Shown here one piece after another: positions 36,924-48,110 of a DNA stretch of 64,000 nt. Below the pieces are notes generated by a model that was given only the letters and a program-made list of their open reading frames with translations, was not told the origin of the DNA and searched no databases. Numbering within the stretch: the first letter of the stretch is position 1; each line of letters opens with the position of its first letter. The translations under genes and the position numbers were made by a program. Source of the stretch: Cryptomeria japonica (Eukaryota > Streptophyta > Pinopsida > Cupressales > Cupressaceae). Location: contig NC_081414.1 of the NCBI RefSeq assembly GCF_030272615.1, positions 52,969,636-53,033,635 of the forward strand, read 5' to 3'.

Positions 36924-38048
36924 ATGAATAAAGGAGAAAGACCGTACAATCAGAAAACAAACAAACCGTACGTGCAGGATCCATATAATCTCCTCCTTTG
37001 CGGTGTTTGTAGACGCAGGGAACGATTGTATGAAAAGTTTGAGGGTATATGTGCCATCCATGTGAAGCTGAGTGAAGAGTTGGCACAGGTTGAAGAGGCC
37101 GTACGACTAGGGAGTGAAAGTGCACGAGTTAATATGTACTATGTAGAGGCAGTAGTCGGTCCAATGGTCCGTACCAGTATAGCAAACCAGACAATGGCAG
37201 AGGAGGCCGCACTAGGGAAAAATGAGGTCGATGTATAGGTAATTGGTACTAATACGATATGTTTAGGTATTGGTACGATGAGCACTAGTACAGTACTAGC
37301 AAGTATTGGTACGGTGTCAGCAGAAACTGAAATTGGTACGACGGTAGCAGAAACTGGTATGGTGGCAGCAGAAACTGGTACGACGATGACAAAAACTGGT
37401 ACGGTATTGGTAGAAACTGAAATTGGTACGACAACAACAAAAACTGGTACGACGACAACAGAAACTGGTATGATGACGACAAAAACTGGTACAGTGTTGG
37501 CATAAACTGAAACTGGTACGATGGCAGCAAAAATTGGTATGACGATAGTAGAAACTGGTACGGTGTCGATAGAAATTGGTACGGTGTCGACAAAAACTGA
37601 AACTGGTATGACAACATTAGAAACTGGTACGATGACAACATAAACTGGTATGACGACAACATAAACTTGTACGATGTTGACAAAAACTGGTACGGTGCCA
37701 ACATGTACTGATATGACATAAACTGGTACGATGCCAACTAGTACGATGCCAACAAGAACTGGTATAATGCCAACATGTACTGGTACAACATAAACTAGTA
37801 CGGTGCCAATAAGAACCAGTACGGTGCCAACATGTACTGGTACGACAGAAATTGGTACATTGCCAACAAGTACTAGTACGGTGCCAACAAGTACTGGTAC
37901 GGTGCCAACAAGTACTGGTATGATGCCAACATATATGGGTATGCTAGGAATTGGTATGGTGCCAACAAGAACTGGTATGGTGCCAGTAGGAACTGGTACT
38001 GTGCCAGCAGGAAATGGTATGGTACCAGAAAAAATGGTATGGTACTAG
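36924..38048 (+). pseudogene. Element F repeat-containing ORF (coiled coil plus Thr/Gly heptads)
   Basis: About 100 codons of charged, helix-prone sequence (RRRERLYEKFEGICAIHVKL, EELAQVEEAVRL) lead in frame into a long Thr/Gly-rich tract of seven-residue units of the type TGTxxx(K/E). Stop codons, mostly TAA, interrupt several units. After a frame change near 38040 a short coiled coil follows (ATQVATLTSQLEQKDKK), then the polypurine tract. Function unknown. The repeat is coded by the 21-bp minisatellite listed separately. Confidence 0.5.
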
Positions 38049-38125
38049 CAGAAACCAATACGGTACCAATAGAAACTAGTACGGGTGACTTGGAGGCAGA
38101 AACCAGTACGGTACCAGCAAAAACT
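37241..38125 (+). repeat. 21-bp minisatellite in element F
   Basis: Roughly forty diverged units, mostly 21 bp, with the core ACTGGTACGRYG followed by a variable ACA-rich spacer; some units are shorter or contain an extra AAACTGAAATTGG. The period is a multiple of three, so a 7-residue unit is kept in the plus-strand frame. Minus-strand ORFs of YQFLLSS repeats are its reverse reading. Confidence 0.9.
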
Positions 38126-38395
38126 GGTATGGGTGACTTGGAGGCATTAGCAACCCAGGTGGCGACGCTCACTTCACAGTTGGAACAAAAAGATAAAAAA
38201 GCTACTAGAAGCTACTCACATGGTAAAGAAAGCTCGGGAACGACAGTTAAAGGCAGAAAAGAACCTGAAACTCCAGGCCGGATAGTAGCCTCCTACTGTG
38301 ACCACTACAGGGACGCCTCCTCCCTCTTCTCAGTCTTAGCTATGTTTTTCATTTCAGTTTCTCTTGTCTCAGTCGTCTGGAAGATGACTACATTT

Positions 38396-38408
38396 TTGGG
38401 GGGGCTAA
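38396..38408 (+). other. Purine-rich tract of element F
   Basis: A T-rich run and GGGGGGG precede the 3' LTR (38409) with a short CTAA spacer. It fits as the plus-strand primer, though the spacer makes the exact site uncertain. Confidence 0.6.
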
Positions 38409-38752
38409 TGTTAGGGGTAAAAATGTATGTTAGTACGAATACTAATTTTAAGTGTGTTATGTGCGTTTATGTTTTTCTGTTGCCGAGAGGTTCCTATCGG
38501 GTAGTTGGGAGTTGGTGATGGTTGGCCAACTTGGCCAACCATTGGGTCTATATATTGTTTGGTTGGAACATTGGCAGGGGGGATGTATGGACAATTCTGG
38601 ACATTGGAATAAAGATATAACTTTCTGTTCTAATTATTATCATTTGTCATTTATGTTATGATGTACAATTGTTTTGTTCCATGAATACTTGGTACGTGCA
38701 AGAAGTACTGTGTTATCTGATTATTCACCAACTATACATTTAAGACTAAATA
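38409..38752 (+). repeat. 3' LTR of element F
   Basis: 344 bp, clear homologue of 32988-33330 with scattered substitutions. Ends GACTAAATA, i.e. the CA terminus has changed to TA, then GACCT. Confidence 0.9.
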
Positions 38753-39907
38753 GACCTCTCAATACTCTAAGCATCTGAGTTTCTCTCATAGTTGTAATAA
38801 TCGAGTCCAATGGGAAAAGAGATAATGGTTTTTCTTTTATTCCGACAAATTTTGTTGACCTGTGCAATTTGTCTGCACACCTCAATGAGGATAAACTTAT
38901 CTTCAACAAATCTTGGCAACATGAAAGGGCAACCATCATAACCTCCTATTTGGATGTATGTGAACTTCAAAAACTGTATGAAGTAACTACCATACTTTTG
39001 TACCAGTGTTGTTGCTTGGTGAGATATTCTGAGTCCAATGTTATCATGTAGTTCTCTTACTGTCAACATAGTAAAGGCATCATTAACCCTCCTGAAGTGA
39101 TGATAGATTTCCTCCAACTATAGCTGCGGATGACAATTATAAATCCGAGTTGCATTGTCATAAATGCCTTCAACATACAACCCTAACCATTTCTTCATCC
39201 CGACAATGGCATAAAAGAGATATGATGTAATATACAAATTATAATTCTTTCTCAATTTGAGTAGACAATCACAAAGATTATTACTAATAATCTCAGCCCA
39301 GTTAATAAACTGTATGCCTTCACAAATGATATTGATGAACAAAAATATCCACCCCTCTAAGTCATTTGAATCCTCATTTCCTGTGACCCGATTCAAGAAA
39401 AATAACCATGTTTGCTATATCCTCCATCAACAGAGACCTGTGTATTATCTTAGGAAGCTGTTTTTTCCCTCTTCTTGGTTTTGCCAACCATTTTATAGCT
39501 ATGTGATTCAAACACTAGGCTTCATTATTGACAAAATAACTATCTGCATACTCTTTGTCCACCTCTGTGAATTGGTCTCTGAAAGGCAATTTGGATACTA
39601 TGGCAATAGAGATTGGAGCAAGTTTAGCCACCACATTACCTTTTGTTGTCCTAATTTTCTTTGTCTTCGGATTAAATGCTTTCATGCATTCCAAAACTAA
39701 TTTCAAGCATTGAACTGATGTGGGGTACCCTGTCGCATGTGCCAGTCCACTATCTAGCAACCTTTGAGATGTCAAAGTTTTGTCTTTCTTTTCCATTGAT
39801 TTCCAAAAATCCGGAAGATTCATATTTCCTAATTTTGTATCACCAATGTCTGGAAGCGTACATTTGATAATGGGTGCGTAATCGGGGCTATGAAACTTAT
39901 ACTTCAT

Positions 39908-41404
39908 TATGACCGAAGAATAATCACCATATTTTGATGATATTTGTAACTAACTACAACACTCACTTCCTCTTACCAACATAACACATATTTCATCTAA
40001 TAAATTATTTCCTTCAATCATTTTGATGGATGTCCATACCTTTACAGAATTTGAGAACTTCCGTGCAAAATACTCTTGCAATAATCATATTGTGAACCTT
40101 GTGATGACGTCTCCTTGAAGTGTGCTATCAAGTGAATTATGGGCTTCACATACATGTTAACCAGATCATTTCAAATTATTATGATAAAAATCACCATATT
40201 GAAATGCTTTGATGGATGCCTATGACAGGTTCCAAAACTTTCATATTGTTTTGTGGGCAGAGAGGGTGCATGCTTTACACGTGTCATTTATACTTGCTTG
40301 AAAGCTTCGAAATCTTTTTCAATCAAAACACAATGTTCTCTTCCTTCTATCGATGCACCACATAAGATGACATCTCCATGAAGCATTCTATCAAATAGTT
40401 TGCATGTGTTGTCTATACCAAGATACATTTCTTGATGCATTCATGTCAGCAGTTTGTGACCATCGCAATCATACTCACCTTGCTAGTTATCATGATTCCA
40501 TTGCCCTATGAGTTCTCCAATTACGACATACCATGATAAAACATTCTGTCAGATAGTTAACATGTAGTCTCTACTTCTCACATTTTACCTTAAGCATTCC
40601 AGCAACAACTCGTGTGCATGCTCATCCCGCATTCTGTCAAACAGTTATCGTGTGTTGTCTATGTCTTCACATTTTGCATTCATTTCAACCACACCAGACT
40701 ATAAGTGGAACCACCATGCATTTTTTTGTAAAGTTTGAAGTCATCATATTAAAGCATTCTCTATATATTGTGCAATTGTTTTGCTCCATCAGATGACATT
40801 TCTTTGAGACACTCTGTGAAACACTTGAGGCATATTATGTATGATTCTAGACTTTGCATACATATCCACCATGGTAGTTAAAACTATAACACTTAATAAG
40901 ATTCATTTTTTCCTTCTATGCTTTGATGGATGTTTGTAACCTATTTGAGAATTCTTATCTCCATATGCATGGGTAGAAGGGTGATAGAAAAGGTTGCGGA
41001 TTTTGGCTTTACATCAGCCGATTGCATTTGCTTGAAAATTTCTAAAAGATGATGAATCCATCTGATGTATATCTTGCATTCATGACATGTTGCGAGATGA
41101 CAACCTAGTCGAAAATTCCGATAAACAATTCTAGTGCCTTGTCTACGCCTCCGCATTTTGCATGGGGAGGAGAAGGTGTTGGTGGGGGTCGAGGAGCTCA
41201 ACCTTTCAACTCATTCAACTAAATCAAAGTAAACGACTAATTGCTCCTTTCATCTTGACCTTTGTTGGCACTGTATATTTCTTTAGGTTTGATTTGCTAC
41301 CTCTGTGCAACCTCTTTATGTTTATGGTCAACCTACTGCTTACAGGACATGAAGGTATGCGGGGTCGTATGTTAAGATTCAAACTTGCACATTCACTAGT
41401 GAGA
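39908..41404 (-). pseudogene. PPR-protein pseudogene, copy 1
   Basis: Minus-strand remnants of plant pentatricopeptide-repeat motifs, e.g. LLEIFKQMQSADVKPKSATF (41060-41000). They match the better preserved copy at 60800-62216, which has ALVDMYAKSG-type motifs. Many stops and frame changes. It stands directly upstream of ORF1 on the same strand in both copies. Confidence 0.6.
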
Positions 41405-42254
41405 GATCAACCGACGCCCGCTCAATCATCTTTTCTTGGAGGTTTTCTTTTCTCAACTTAAGCTTTTTGAGCAAGGGAGGTTATAAAGTTAGGATTTGTG
41501 AGCAAGTGAGCATAATAGGTTAGAATTTCTCACTTTTTGAGCATTTTTAACCTATTAAGGTTAGAATTTTGACTTTTCAAAGCAATAGGTTAGGCTTGCT
41601 CATTTTTTGAGCATTGTTAACCTATTAAGGTTGGAATTTTGAAATTTTTGAGCAATCAAGGGCTTTGAGCAAAATATTTATTCCATCCGAACCTACATAA
41701 GGACTTTTGATTGGTCTGTCTCTTCAAAAAGGTAAAAAATGGGAAATATATTGAAAACAATTTAAAATATTTGAATTACTTTTAAAAGAATAAGTCAAAT
41801 ATTTCCCATTAGACTTTAATGCCTCAATTTAATAAATATGACCACAATTTTCAATTGGTAAGGAGTTAGGCTCCAAAATTTGAAGCACGCCTTCAAGGTA
41901 GGAGGATGAGAATATACCATCATTTATTCCTCATGATGATACATCGAGTGTGGGATTTTAATTGATTTAAAGTGATGAACATTAAAATTTTAAAGTTTAA
42001 AATATGACAAACTGTAAACTGGGTTCAAGCAAAAATTGGTTATATGACACAAAACGATGCTTAGGACATGTTCACAAAGTGATTTTCCTAAATTATTTAT
42101 AATTTTCAATATTCATCCTTTTTTCACATTTTGACTAACATATTTATGATTGATGACAATGTAGGTTAAGAATGACAACCTTGGATCACATGCTCACTCA
42201 TTACGCATAGACACATATTTGAGCCTTCATTCAACATTGGGACCAATTTGAAGT
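41405..42254. other. Spacer between ORF1 copy 1 and element D, with an imperfect tandem repeat
   Basis: No coding region recognised. Around 41505-41660 an approximately 75-bp unit (AATAGGTTAG..., then AACCTATTAAGGTT) occurs twice. It may include the 3' LTR of element D, but no terminus was identified. Confidence 0.5.
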
Positions 42255-42521
42255 TCAAATTTTAGGTATGTCAAATATGGGGCAATAACTGGCTCTGATT
42301 GGGGACAAGGATTGCAAAGGACGCAGTACAAACCCAAAATCTTTGATTTCGCAAGTTAGTGCAGTATCCATTGGGACAGAGTCATGAGGGATGAAAGATA
42401 AAATAGGCAAATGACTGGAAGGACAAAAATATGGACAAAAGAAAACCTCCATAACAAACCAAAATTGGGACAAAGACAAGCACCTATTTAACCTATGTAC
42501 ATGGACAAAAGACAATCTGTG

Positions 42522-43849
42522 CTACTGATTATAGTGTTTCAAATGTTGCCTGGTATAAGGAAGGGGCATGTGTGTTCCATCCATACAGGCCAAGTAGAAT
42601 GAATTTTCACCACAAACTTGTCTAATTTGAAAAGGCCCTCTCCAAAGCGAGTCAAACTTACCATGCATTCCCTTTGGCTCTCTCCATTTATCCCATAACA
42701 AAACTAGATCACCAACATGAAATGATTTTTCTCTTGCTCTCTTGTCAAACAATTATTTAACTTGCATTTGGTTTTCTCTGATTCTATCCACTACTACTCC
42801 ATCTTGGTCAAGTACAACACTCGCTTTTCTAATGCATCTTTGAATTCATAATTCTCCAAAAATTCTTGTCATTTGAGAAAAGGTAACTCCAAAGGAATAG
42901 GCAACTTTGTCTTTGTACCAAAAACTATTTCAAAAGGAGATAACCCGATAGCCCTCTTTTTTGTGGTACGATCAACCCATAGTACCTCATACAGATGTTT
43001 ATGCCATGTTCTTTGGTTTTCATCAACTAACTTTCAGAGAATAGTAATGATATTCTTATTGCTGGCTTCAGCTTGACCATTTCTCTTAGGGTAATAGTTA
43101 GACACATGAGAGAGAATGATTCCATATTTGTAACAAAAAGCAAATATTTCATGAGAAGAGAAATTTGTAGCATTGTCAGTGACAATCTTATGTGGGACTC
43201 CAAATCTCACCAAGATGTTTTACTTGATAAAATCACAAACTACCTCTGATGTTGTTTGCTTCACTGGAATAGCCTCGACCCACTTAGTGAAATAGTCTGC
43301 AGCTACCAAGATGTGAGTGTGATTTACACTGGAATGAGGATGAATAGGGCCAATGAAATCCAAACCCCATTGCCGGAATGGCTCTTTGATGATCACCAAC
43401 TTTAATGGTAGAGCAACAAGCTATACTTTCCCTTTGAATTGTTGGCATGTATCGCATTTATTTACCCACTCATCGGCAACCTTGAACATCCCAAGATAAT
43501 AGTAGCAATTTCTCAATATCTTGAACGCTGTCACTGAAGAAGAGAAATGTCCATCACATGTTTCATTATGGAAAAACTAAAGAAGCTTCTCTCTTTGTTC
43601 TTTATCCACACACCTTAGGAAAGTACCATCGATTCCCTTTTTGTATAGGACATCACCCCAGATAATACATTTGGCCACCTTCAACTTGATGGTCCTTTTC
43701 TCCTTAGGGGTGAGGTGAGCTGGGCACTCTCCATAAGTGAGAAAGTATGCTATATTAGAGAACCAGTCATCTATGGTGTTGATGAAAAAAACTAATGGCA
43801 ATTCAGATTCTTGAATAACCTCTCCTTCTGAAGTATTTTTAGCCAACAA
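42522..43849 (-). pseudogene. Element D integrase
   Basis: Starts with the H2C2 zinc-binding region (HNETCDGHF...CDTCQQF, near 43570-43430), then the core: GLDFIGP (near 43360), VTDNATNF (near 43180) and RNGQAEASNK (near 43075), so the D, D and E residues are all visible. It ends with a chromodomain-less C-terminal block, VGDLVLLWDKWREPKGMHGK and PLPYTRQHLKHYN at 42752-42522. A frame change precedes that last block, and TAG/TAA stops are present. Dead. Confidence 0.88.
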
Positions 43850-45108
43850 CTTGCATAATCCCCGCCTTCAGACAAGCTTAGTAGGTTTGATATCAATATC
43901 ATGCTCCTGAACCTTCACAATTCAAGAAGCTCTCTTACTCATTCCAATTTCTTATTGGGTGAGGATTATCTTCACTGCAGTATCTAGAACATATACATTA
44001 GAGTGAGAATTCAAAACATAGAAATGAAACTGCTTCATAGCCTTCACCACTACATAGGCTTGCTTTTCAACCGGAGAATATTTCAGCTCGTTCTTCTTCA
44101 AAGGAATGCTCATGAAAACAATCGGTGCCTCGACATTATCATTATGATGTTGAGTCAAGATTGCACACAATGTAGAATCTGAAGGATAACAATAAATATT
44201 AAACTCTTTGTTGAAATCCGGATACATCAACGTAGGCGCATCTGCTATAATTGACTTGATTTGATTGAATTCTCTCTTTCCTTATTCTAACCATTTAAAT
44301 ACCACATCACCTTTCATCATCTTGACAATTAATTTTGTGATCTCAGAAAAATCTGGGATAAACTTTTTAATGAAATTGATTTGGCCAAAGAACGAGCGAA
44401 CTCCAGGCTTGCTAGAAGGTAACGACAACTGTCGAATAGCTTTGACACGCTCTGGGTCAATGTGGATACCTTCCTTTGAAATAATGTGATCCAACAACTT
44501 TCCTTCGGTCACTCCAAAAGTTAATTTCTTTGGATTGAAGGAGATTCCTTATTTCCTACATCGCTGCAACACATACTCTAGATGATAAGTGTGCTCCTCT
44601 CATTTCTTGGAGAAGACAGTCAAGTCATCCAAGTAGACAACAATAATCTTGTTTCTTAAGTCACCAAAGGAGAGATCCATCACATGCTGAAAAGTGGCAC
44701 CAGTATTAATCAAACTGAAAGGCATTCAGTTGTAAGCAAACGTCCCCCATGGAGTGGTAAAGGCGGTCTTATGCTAACCCTCTTTATCCACACTGATTTG
44801 ATTGTAACTAGAAAAACTATCAAGCATGGACATTATTTTAGATCCAGAAACAACTTGAAGAAGATGATCCATAATCGGAAGAGGATAGTTATCCTTGAGG
44901 GATGCTTGATTTAGGTTGCAAAAATCAACACAAATTCTGATCTTGCCATTCTTCTTTTTGACACTAAGCAAACATGCCCTAATCTCACTTTCAACCACAC
45001 ACTTGTGGAATACGAAAGAGCCTAGAGGTATCACACAATTGGCTACTTCTTCTTGTGGAAGAGAGAGCCACGTGCTACCTATTAGGATTTCTATTCCTTT
45101 GTTGTAAC
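43850..45108 (-). pseudogene. Element D reverse transcriptase and gypsy RNase H
   Basis: Minus-strand frame with KKKNGKIRICVDF, SLKDNYPLP, MDHLLQVVSGS, the YLDD catalytic box in VVYLDDLTVFSKK (44641-44603), GVRSFFGQINFIKKFIPDFS and an RNase H-like part with LKYSPVEKQAYVVVKA. All in one frame broken only by stops (e.g. near 44770, 44600, 44280). The RT N-terminal edge is cut at 45108, where solo LTR E begins. The linker that should join it to LESLFDKHDQFVKK at 54218 is missing. Confidence 0.88.
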
Positions 45109-46616
45109 TGAAAGATAAAATGATGCAAGTTCAATCCCTAACCCCAAAGTGCAAGTATGAACTAATAACAAGATTACAGAATTGAACTTAAATGATGGAA
45201 AGCTGTAAACACAAGGATAAGACAAGAATGAAAATGCATACCCAGAGTTAAAATCTGACTGAAAATGTTCGGGACGGGGGCGCGGGCGCCACTATCCTGA
45301 TTCTGCCCTTGAAACTGCTCCGGAAACTGTTGTTTTGCACTCTGGAAAAGCTGTCAAAAATGCTGAAAATGCTGTCTGTCAGGAGGACCAGGGTGCCCAG
45401 CGCCCCTGTCCCAGGGACCAAGGCGCCCAGCGCCCCTGTCCTGGCAAGACCAGGGCGCCCCACGCCCCTGTCCTGGTCTTTTGCTCTGAAATTTGGTGTG
45501 TTGTTTGGACTCCGTCTGCTTCTTCCGGATCTGTAACTTGCGGCGTCGTCCGAGTCCCGAAACCTGCACTTATATCTGAAAAGGTGTTTGGGCGGCTATA
45601 TAGGGTTTTGCCTTAGTCAAACCCCCGCTTCGGTGATTTCCACCTCCACGAATAGCCAAGTTGTATTGTAAAATGTATTGTGTGTGCAGACCTAGTGTGT
45701 GTGCAAGGTCCTTAAATGCAAGAAAGCAAACTAGAGAAACCTAGAAAGTAAACCCTAATTGCTTGTAAATGATAATGTAAATGCTCTAAATCAAGATGCA
45801 AAGTGATCTAAAGCATGAATAAGTGATATATTGAAGCTTATGCAAAGACATGAAAACAACATGAAATCATACCCAACCCCCAAGGGAGAGGTACAAGCCA
45901 ATCCTCAGTCGGTAATCTCCTATTGTTCTTCAATGTCTTCCAAGCCCTAAATGGATGAATGGATTTGAATGAATGCTTGATAGATGGATGTTGAGTGTTG
46001 TTGAAGTCTTCAAAGATCTTCTCTTTCGCTGCATATGAGGTCCTGAAAACCAAAAATTCGGATCCCTTCAAATGAAGAAAGAGAGCTCTTATATATGAAA
46101 CCCTAGGTCTTAATTTCATCTTTTGGCCGACCTAGAGATTGAATCTCCCGCCAATTTCTTGGGGTTAAGCTTTATTTTATGATTGGATTGCGCTCCTAAA
46201 ATTTTGGGAAAAATGTCTGGGACCATGTTGCACTCCGGGCCCCATGGTCCCGACAACTTTTCACCAAATTTTCAGGACTGTCGGATATGATGATTTTAGA
46301 GAGAATCCCGAAGTTACAGCTGATTTCGAGATGTTTTGACCCCCGAAATCAAGCCCCCAAGTTCAAAATAAGACCTAATTAGGGTTTTTGATTAAATGAT
46401 GTATAGGAGGAATACAATGAAAAGGGCACACTTTAATGAAAGGGCCCAACTTTATGATGTGGGAGATGATAAAATAGAACCTTAGACCTAATTAATTTGA
46501 TTAATTAAGTGCTCAAGGGGAAATGCAATGCAAAATGTAAAATGCACTAAGGCGGGTGCTAAACTAGGTGTGAAATTGTACCACCCTAGCAAGTGCGTAC
46601 AATTTACGACGCTACA
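45109..46616 (-). mobile_element. Solo LTR E, minus strand, no target duplication
   Basis: 1,508 bp with TG...CA ends: element strand starts TGTAGCGTCGTAAATTGTAC and ends ATCATTTTATCTTTCA. TATA-like boxes on the minus strand near 46093 and 45600. It carries a GC-rich triplicated 32-bp repeat. Flanks (GTAAC left, GGATA right) do not match, and it separates element D RT from a 5'-truncated copia LTR, so sequence was lost on at least one side. Confidence 0.8.
45382..45478. repeat. Three tandem GC-rich units in LTR E
   Basis: Three units of about 32 bp, each with GCCC(A/C)(G/C)CGCCCCTGTC and CAGGG/GACCA blocks. They stand out in an otherwise AT-rich window. Confidence 0.85.
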
Positions 46617-48046
46617 GGATATAACTGATTAAGGATGTTTACTGTCTTGATATTATTATTTTATCATTGATGTCAAGAAATTGATTTTCTAATTCAGTAT
46701 GATGTTGCCATATCTTGAGAAGTATGATTTGAAGAATATAAAGATGTCGGTAAAAGACACAGGAAAGATTATGATGAATAAGAGGATGAATAAGGTATTC
46801 AATGGGCAACTATTACTGAGTCAGACAATGATGAGATCATGATGTTTAGATTGTTTTAACATCATACATATGTTGTAAATTGTAAGGTTAATACTATACT
46901 ATGTTATCAAGCAAAGAACCTAGTTGGTAAACCCTAAGGTTATCGCTATCAGTTAATGAAGGCGAAATGTCTACCAAGTAAAGTTTAGTATTTACCGAGT
47001 TGTAACCGAGCTATAACAGAATGCATTAAATGGTTACATGTGTTATTTAATGAAGGAAGCTGATGAGCTGGAATTGATTAAATGATTGGTATGCCATAAA
47101 TATAGTTTGTTAATGCATCTATGGCAATGGAAGATCGACATGAAGATCTACAGCGCAGATTGAACCGCAATACCCTAGCACAAGTTCCAAGAAATATATG
47201 CAAGTTCCTAGGCAGGGTTAAACATTTTTAGATTGAAAGATGCATTGAACCTGGACAAGATTGAAGATCTGATGGCTATGATTGATCATGGGAAATGTGA
47301 TCAAGGAGATTAAGCGGTTAGCTAATTGTTTATAAATAGGGAACTATTGATAAACAATGCATGCGGGCAAGTGTATGCACAGGGATGCTACATAGTGATT
47401 ACCGAGCACAGAAGCTTGAAGACCTGTTTGAATAATAGAGTATAGAAGCCCAACAGATGGACAAGATTAGTTCTATGTCTAGATTGTATTGAACAAATAA
47501 GAATCTATTTTAGCATTTTAGATGTGAAGTTGCAGATAGATTTTTATTACTATTATTTTGTGAAAGTGACAGAAAATCTCTTAACCGAGTGGAATTAACA
47601 GTCTTATTTGTAAAACCCTCTAGCAAGGTGACATTCTGATTGAGTGTTTGAAATCCTTTAACAAGGTCACTTTTAATAAGGTGAAGATCCTAACAGATCT
47701 GAGGGAAATCCCTTAACCGGGTCACATCTAGCAATGTGTTTGTAATCTTTAACAGGATTTGCTTTTAACCGAGCATACTCAAGAAGAGTATATTTCTTAG
47801 TGGGTCTGAGATCCCACAGTGGTTTTTCCCTATTTGGGTTTCCACGTTAAATCTAGTGTTATGAGGTTTATGATGTTTATATGCTTTTGAGTTTGCATGT
47901 TTAACAATTTTGGTTATATTACTAAAGTATATGCTACCAAGATTGAATCTGATGTTTTTATAGAAGACTAAGTTTGTATGATTCACCCCCCCCTCTCATC
48001 TTGTTGGCTATTGGATCTGTACTTACATTTAGTATCATAACTATCA
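46617..48046 (+). repeat. 5' LTR of copia element C (5'-truncated)
   Basis: Begins at GGATATAACTGATTAAGG, equivalent to base 83 of the 3' LTR, directly against LTR E. One copy of the 23-bp unit near 46920. Ends ACTATCA. Confidence 0.9.
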
Positions 48047-48048
48047 AT

Positions 48049-48060
48049 TGGTATCAGAGC
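48049..48060 (+). other. Primer binding site of copia element C
   Basis: TGGTATCAGAGC, the canonical initiator tRNA-Met complement, two bases after the LTR. Confidence 0.88.
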
Positions 48061-48110
48061 CTTGGACTCTAGAAGAAAAGTTTAAAGGCACTTGAGTTAA
48101 AGTTCCAAAG

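Larger units (their letters stand above)
32983..38757 (+). mobile_element. Element F: gag-protease-only gypsy-type LTR element with target duplications
   Basis: Element 32988-38752 (5,765 bp) with LTRs of 343 and 344 bp, a primer binding site, a gag-protease ORF, a minisatellite-bearing second ORF and a purine-rich tract before the 3' LTR. The perfect target duplication GACCT stands at 32983-32987 and 38753-38757. The homologous ORF1 copy 2 has a single GACCT at 59586-59590 with continuous flanks, so the empty site is in the same window. No RT, RNase H or integrase is present, so the element depends on a helper. Confidence 0.92.
30948..39907 (-). pseudogene. Unknown retroelement-associated protein ORF1, copy 1, split by element F
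   Basis: Roughly 1,000-codon reading frame on the minus strand: 39907-38758, then 32987-30948 after removing element F. No family recognised. The N-terminal third has LPDIGDTKLGN, PDFWKSMEKKDKTL and VTGNEDSNDLEGWIF. The middle has FPIGLDYYNYERN and LPLPPINWSLSEI. The C-terminal part is low-complexity then coiled-coil-like, with a native-looking end NVIIPKYKFMVDALNA. Damage: a one-base frameshift near 39400 and several nonsense changes (for example after KDQLKQ, KLDV and QVFLS), with the C-terminal half otherwise all in one frame. A second copy at 57435-60744 aligns along its length and shows the conserved core was once constrained. Confidence 0.65.

Noticed and set aside
37241-38125. CRISPR-like array
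   Set aside because: Units are contiguous without unique spacers and the genome is a plant.
37285-38172. Long minus-strand ORFs made of YQFLLSS-type repeats
   Set aside because: They are the reverse reading of the 21-bp minisatellite of plus-strand element F and have no other support.
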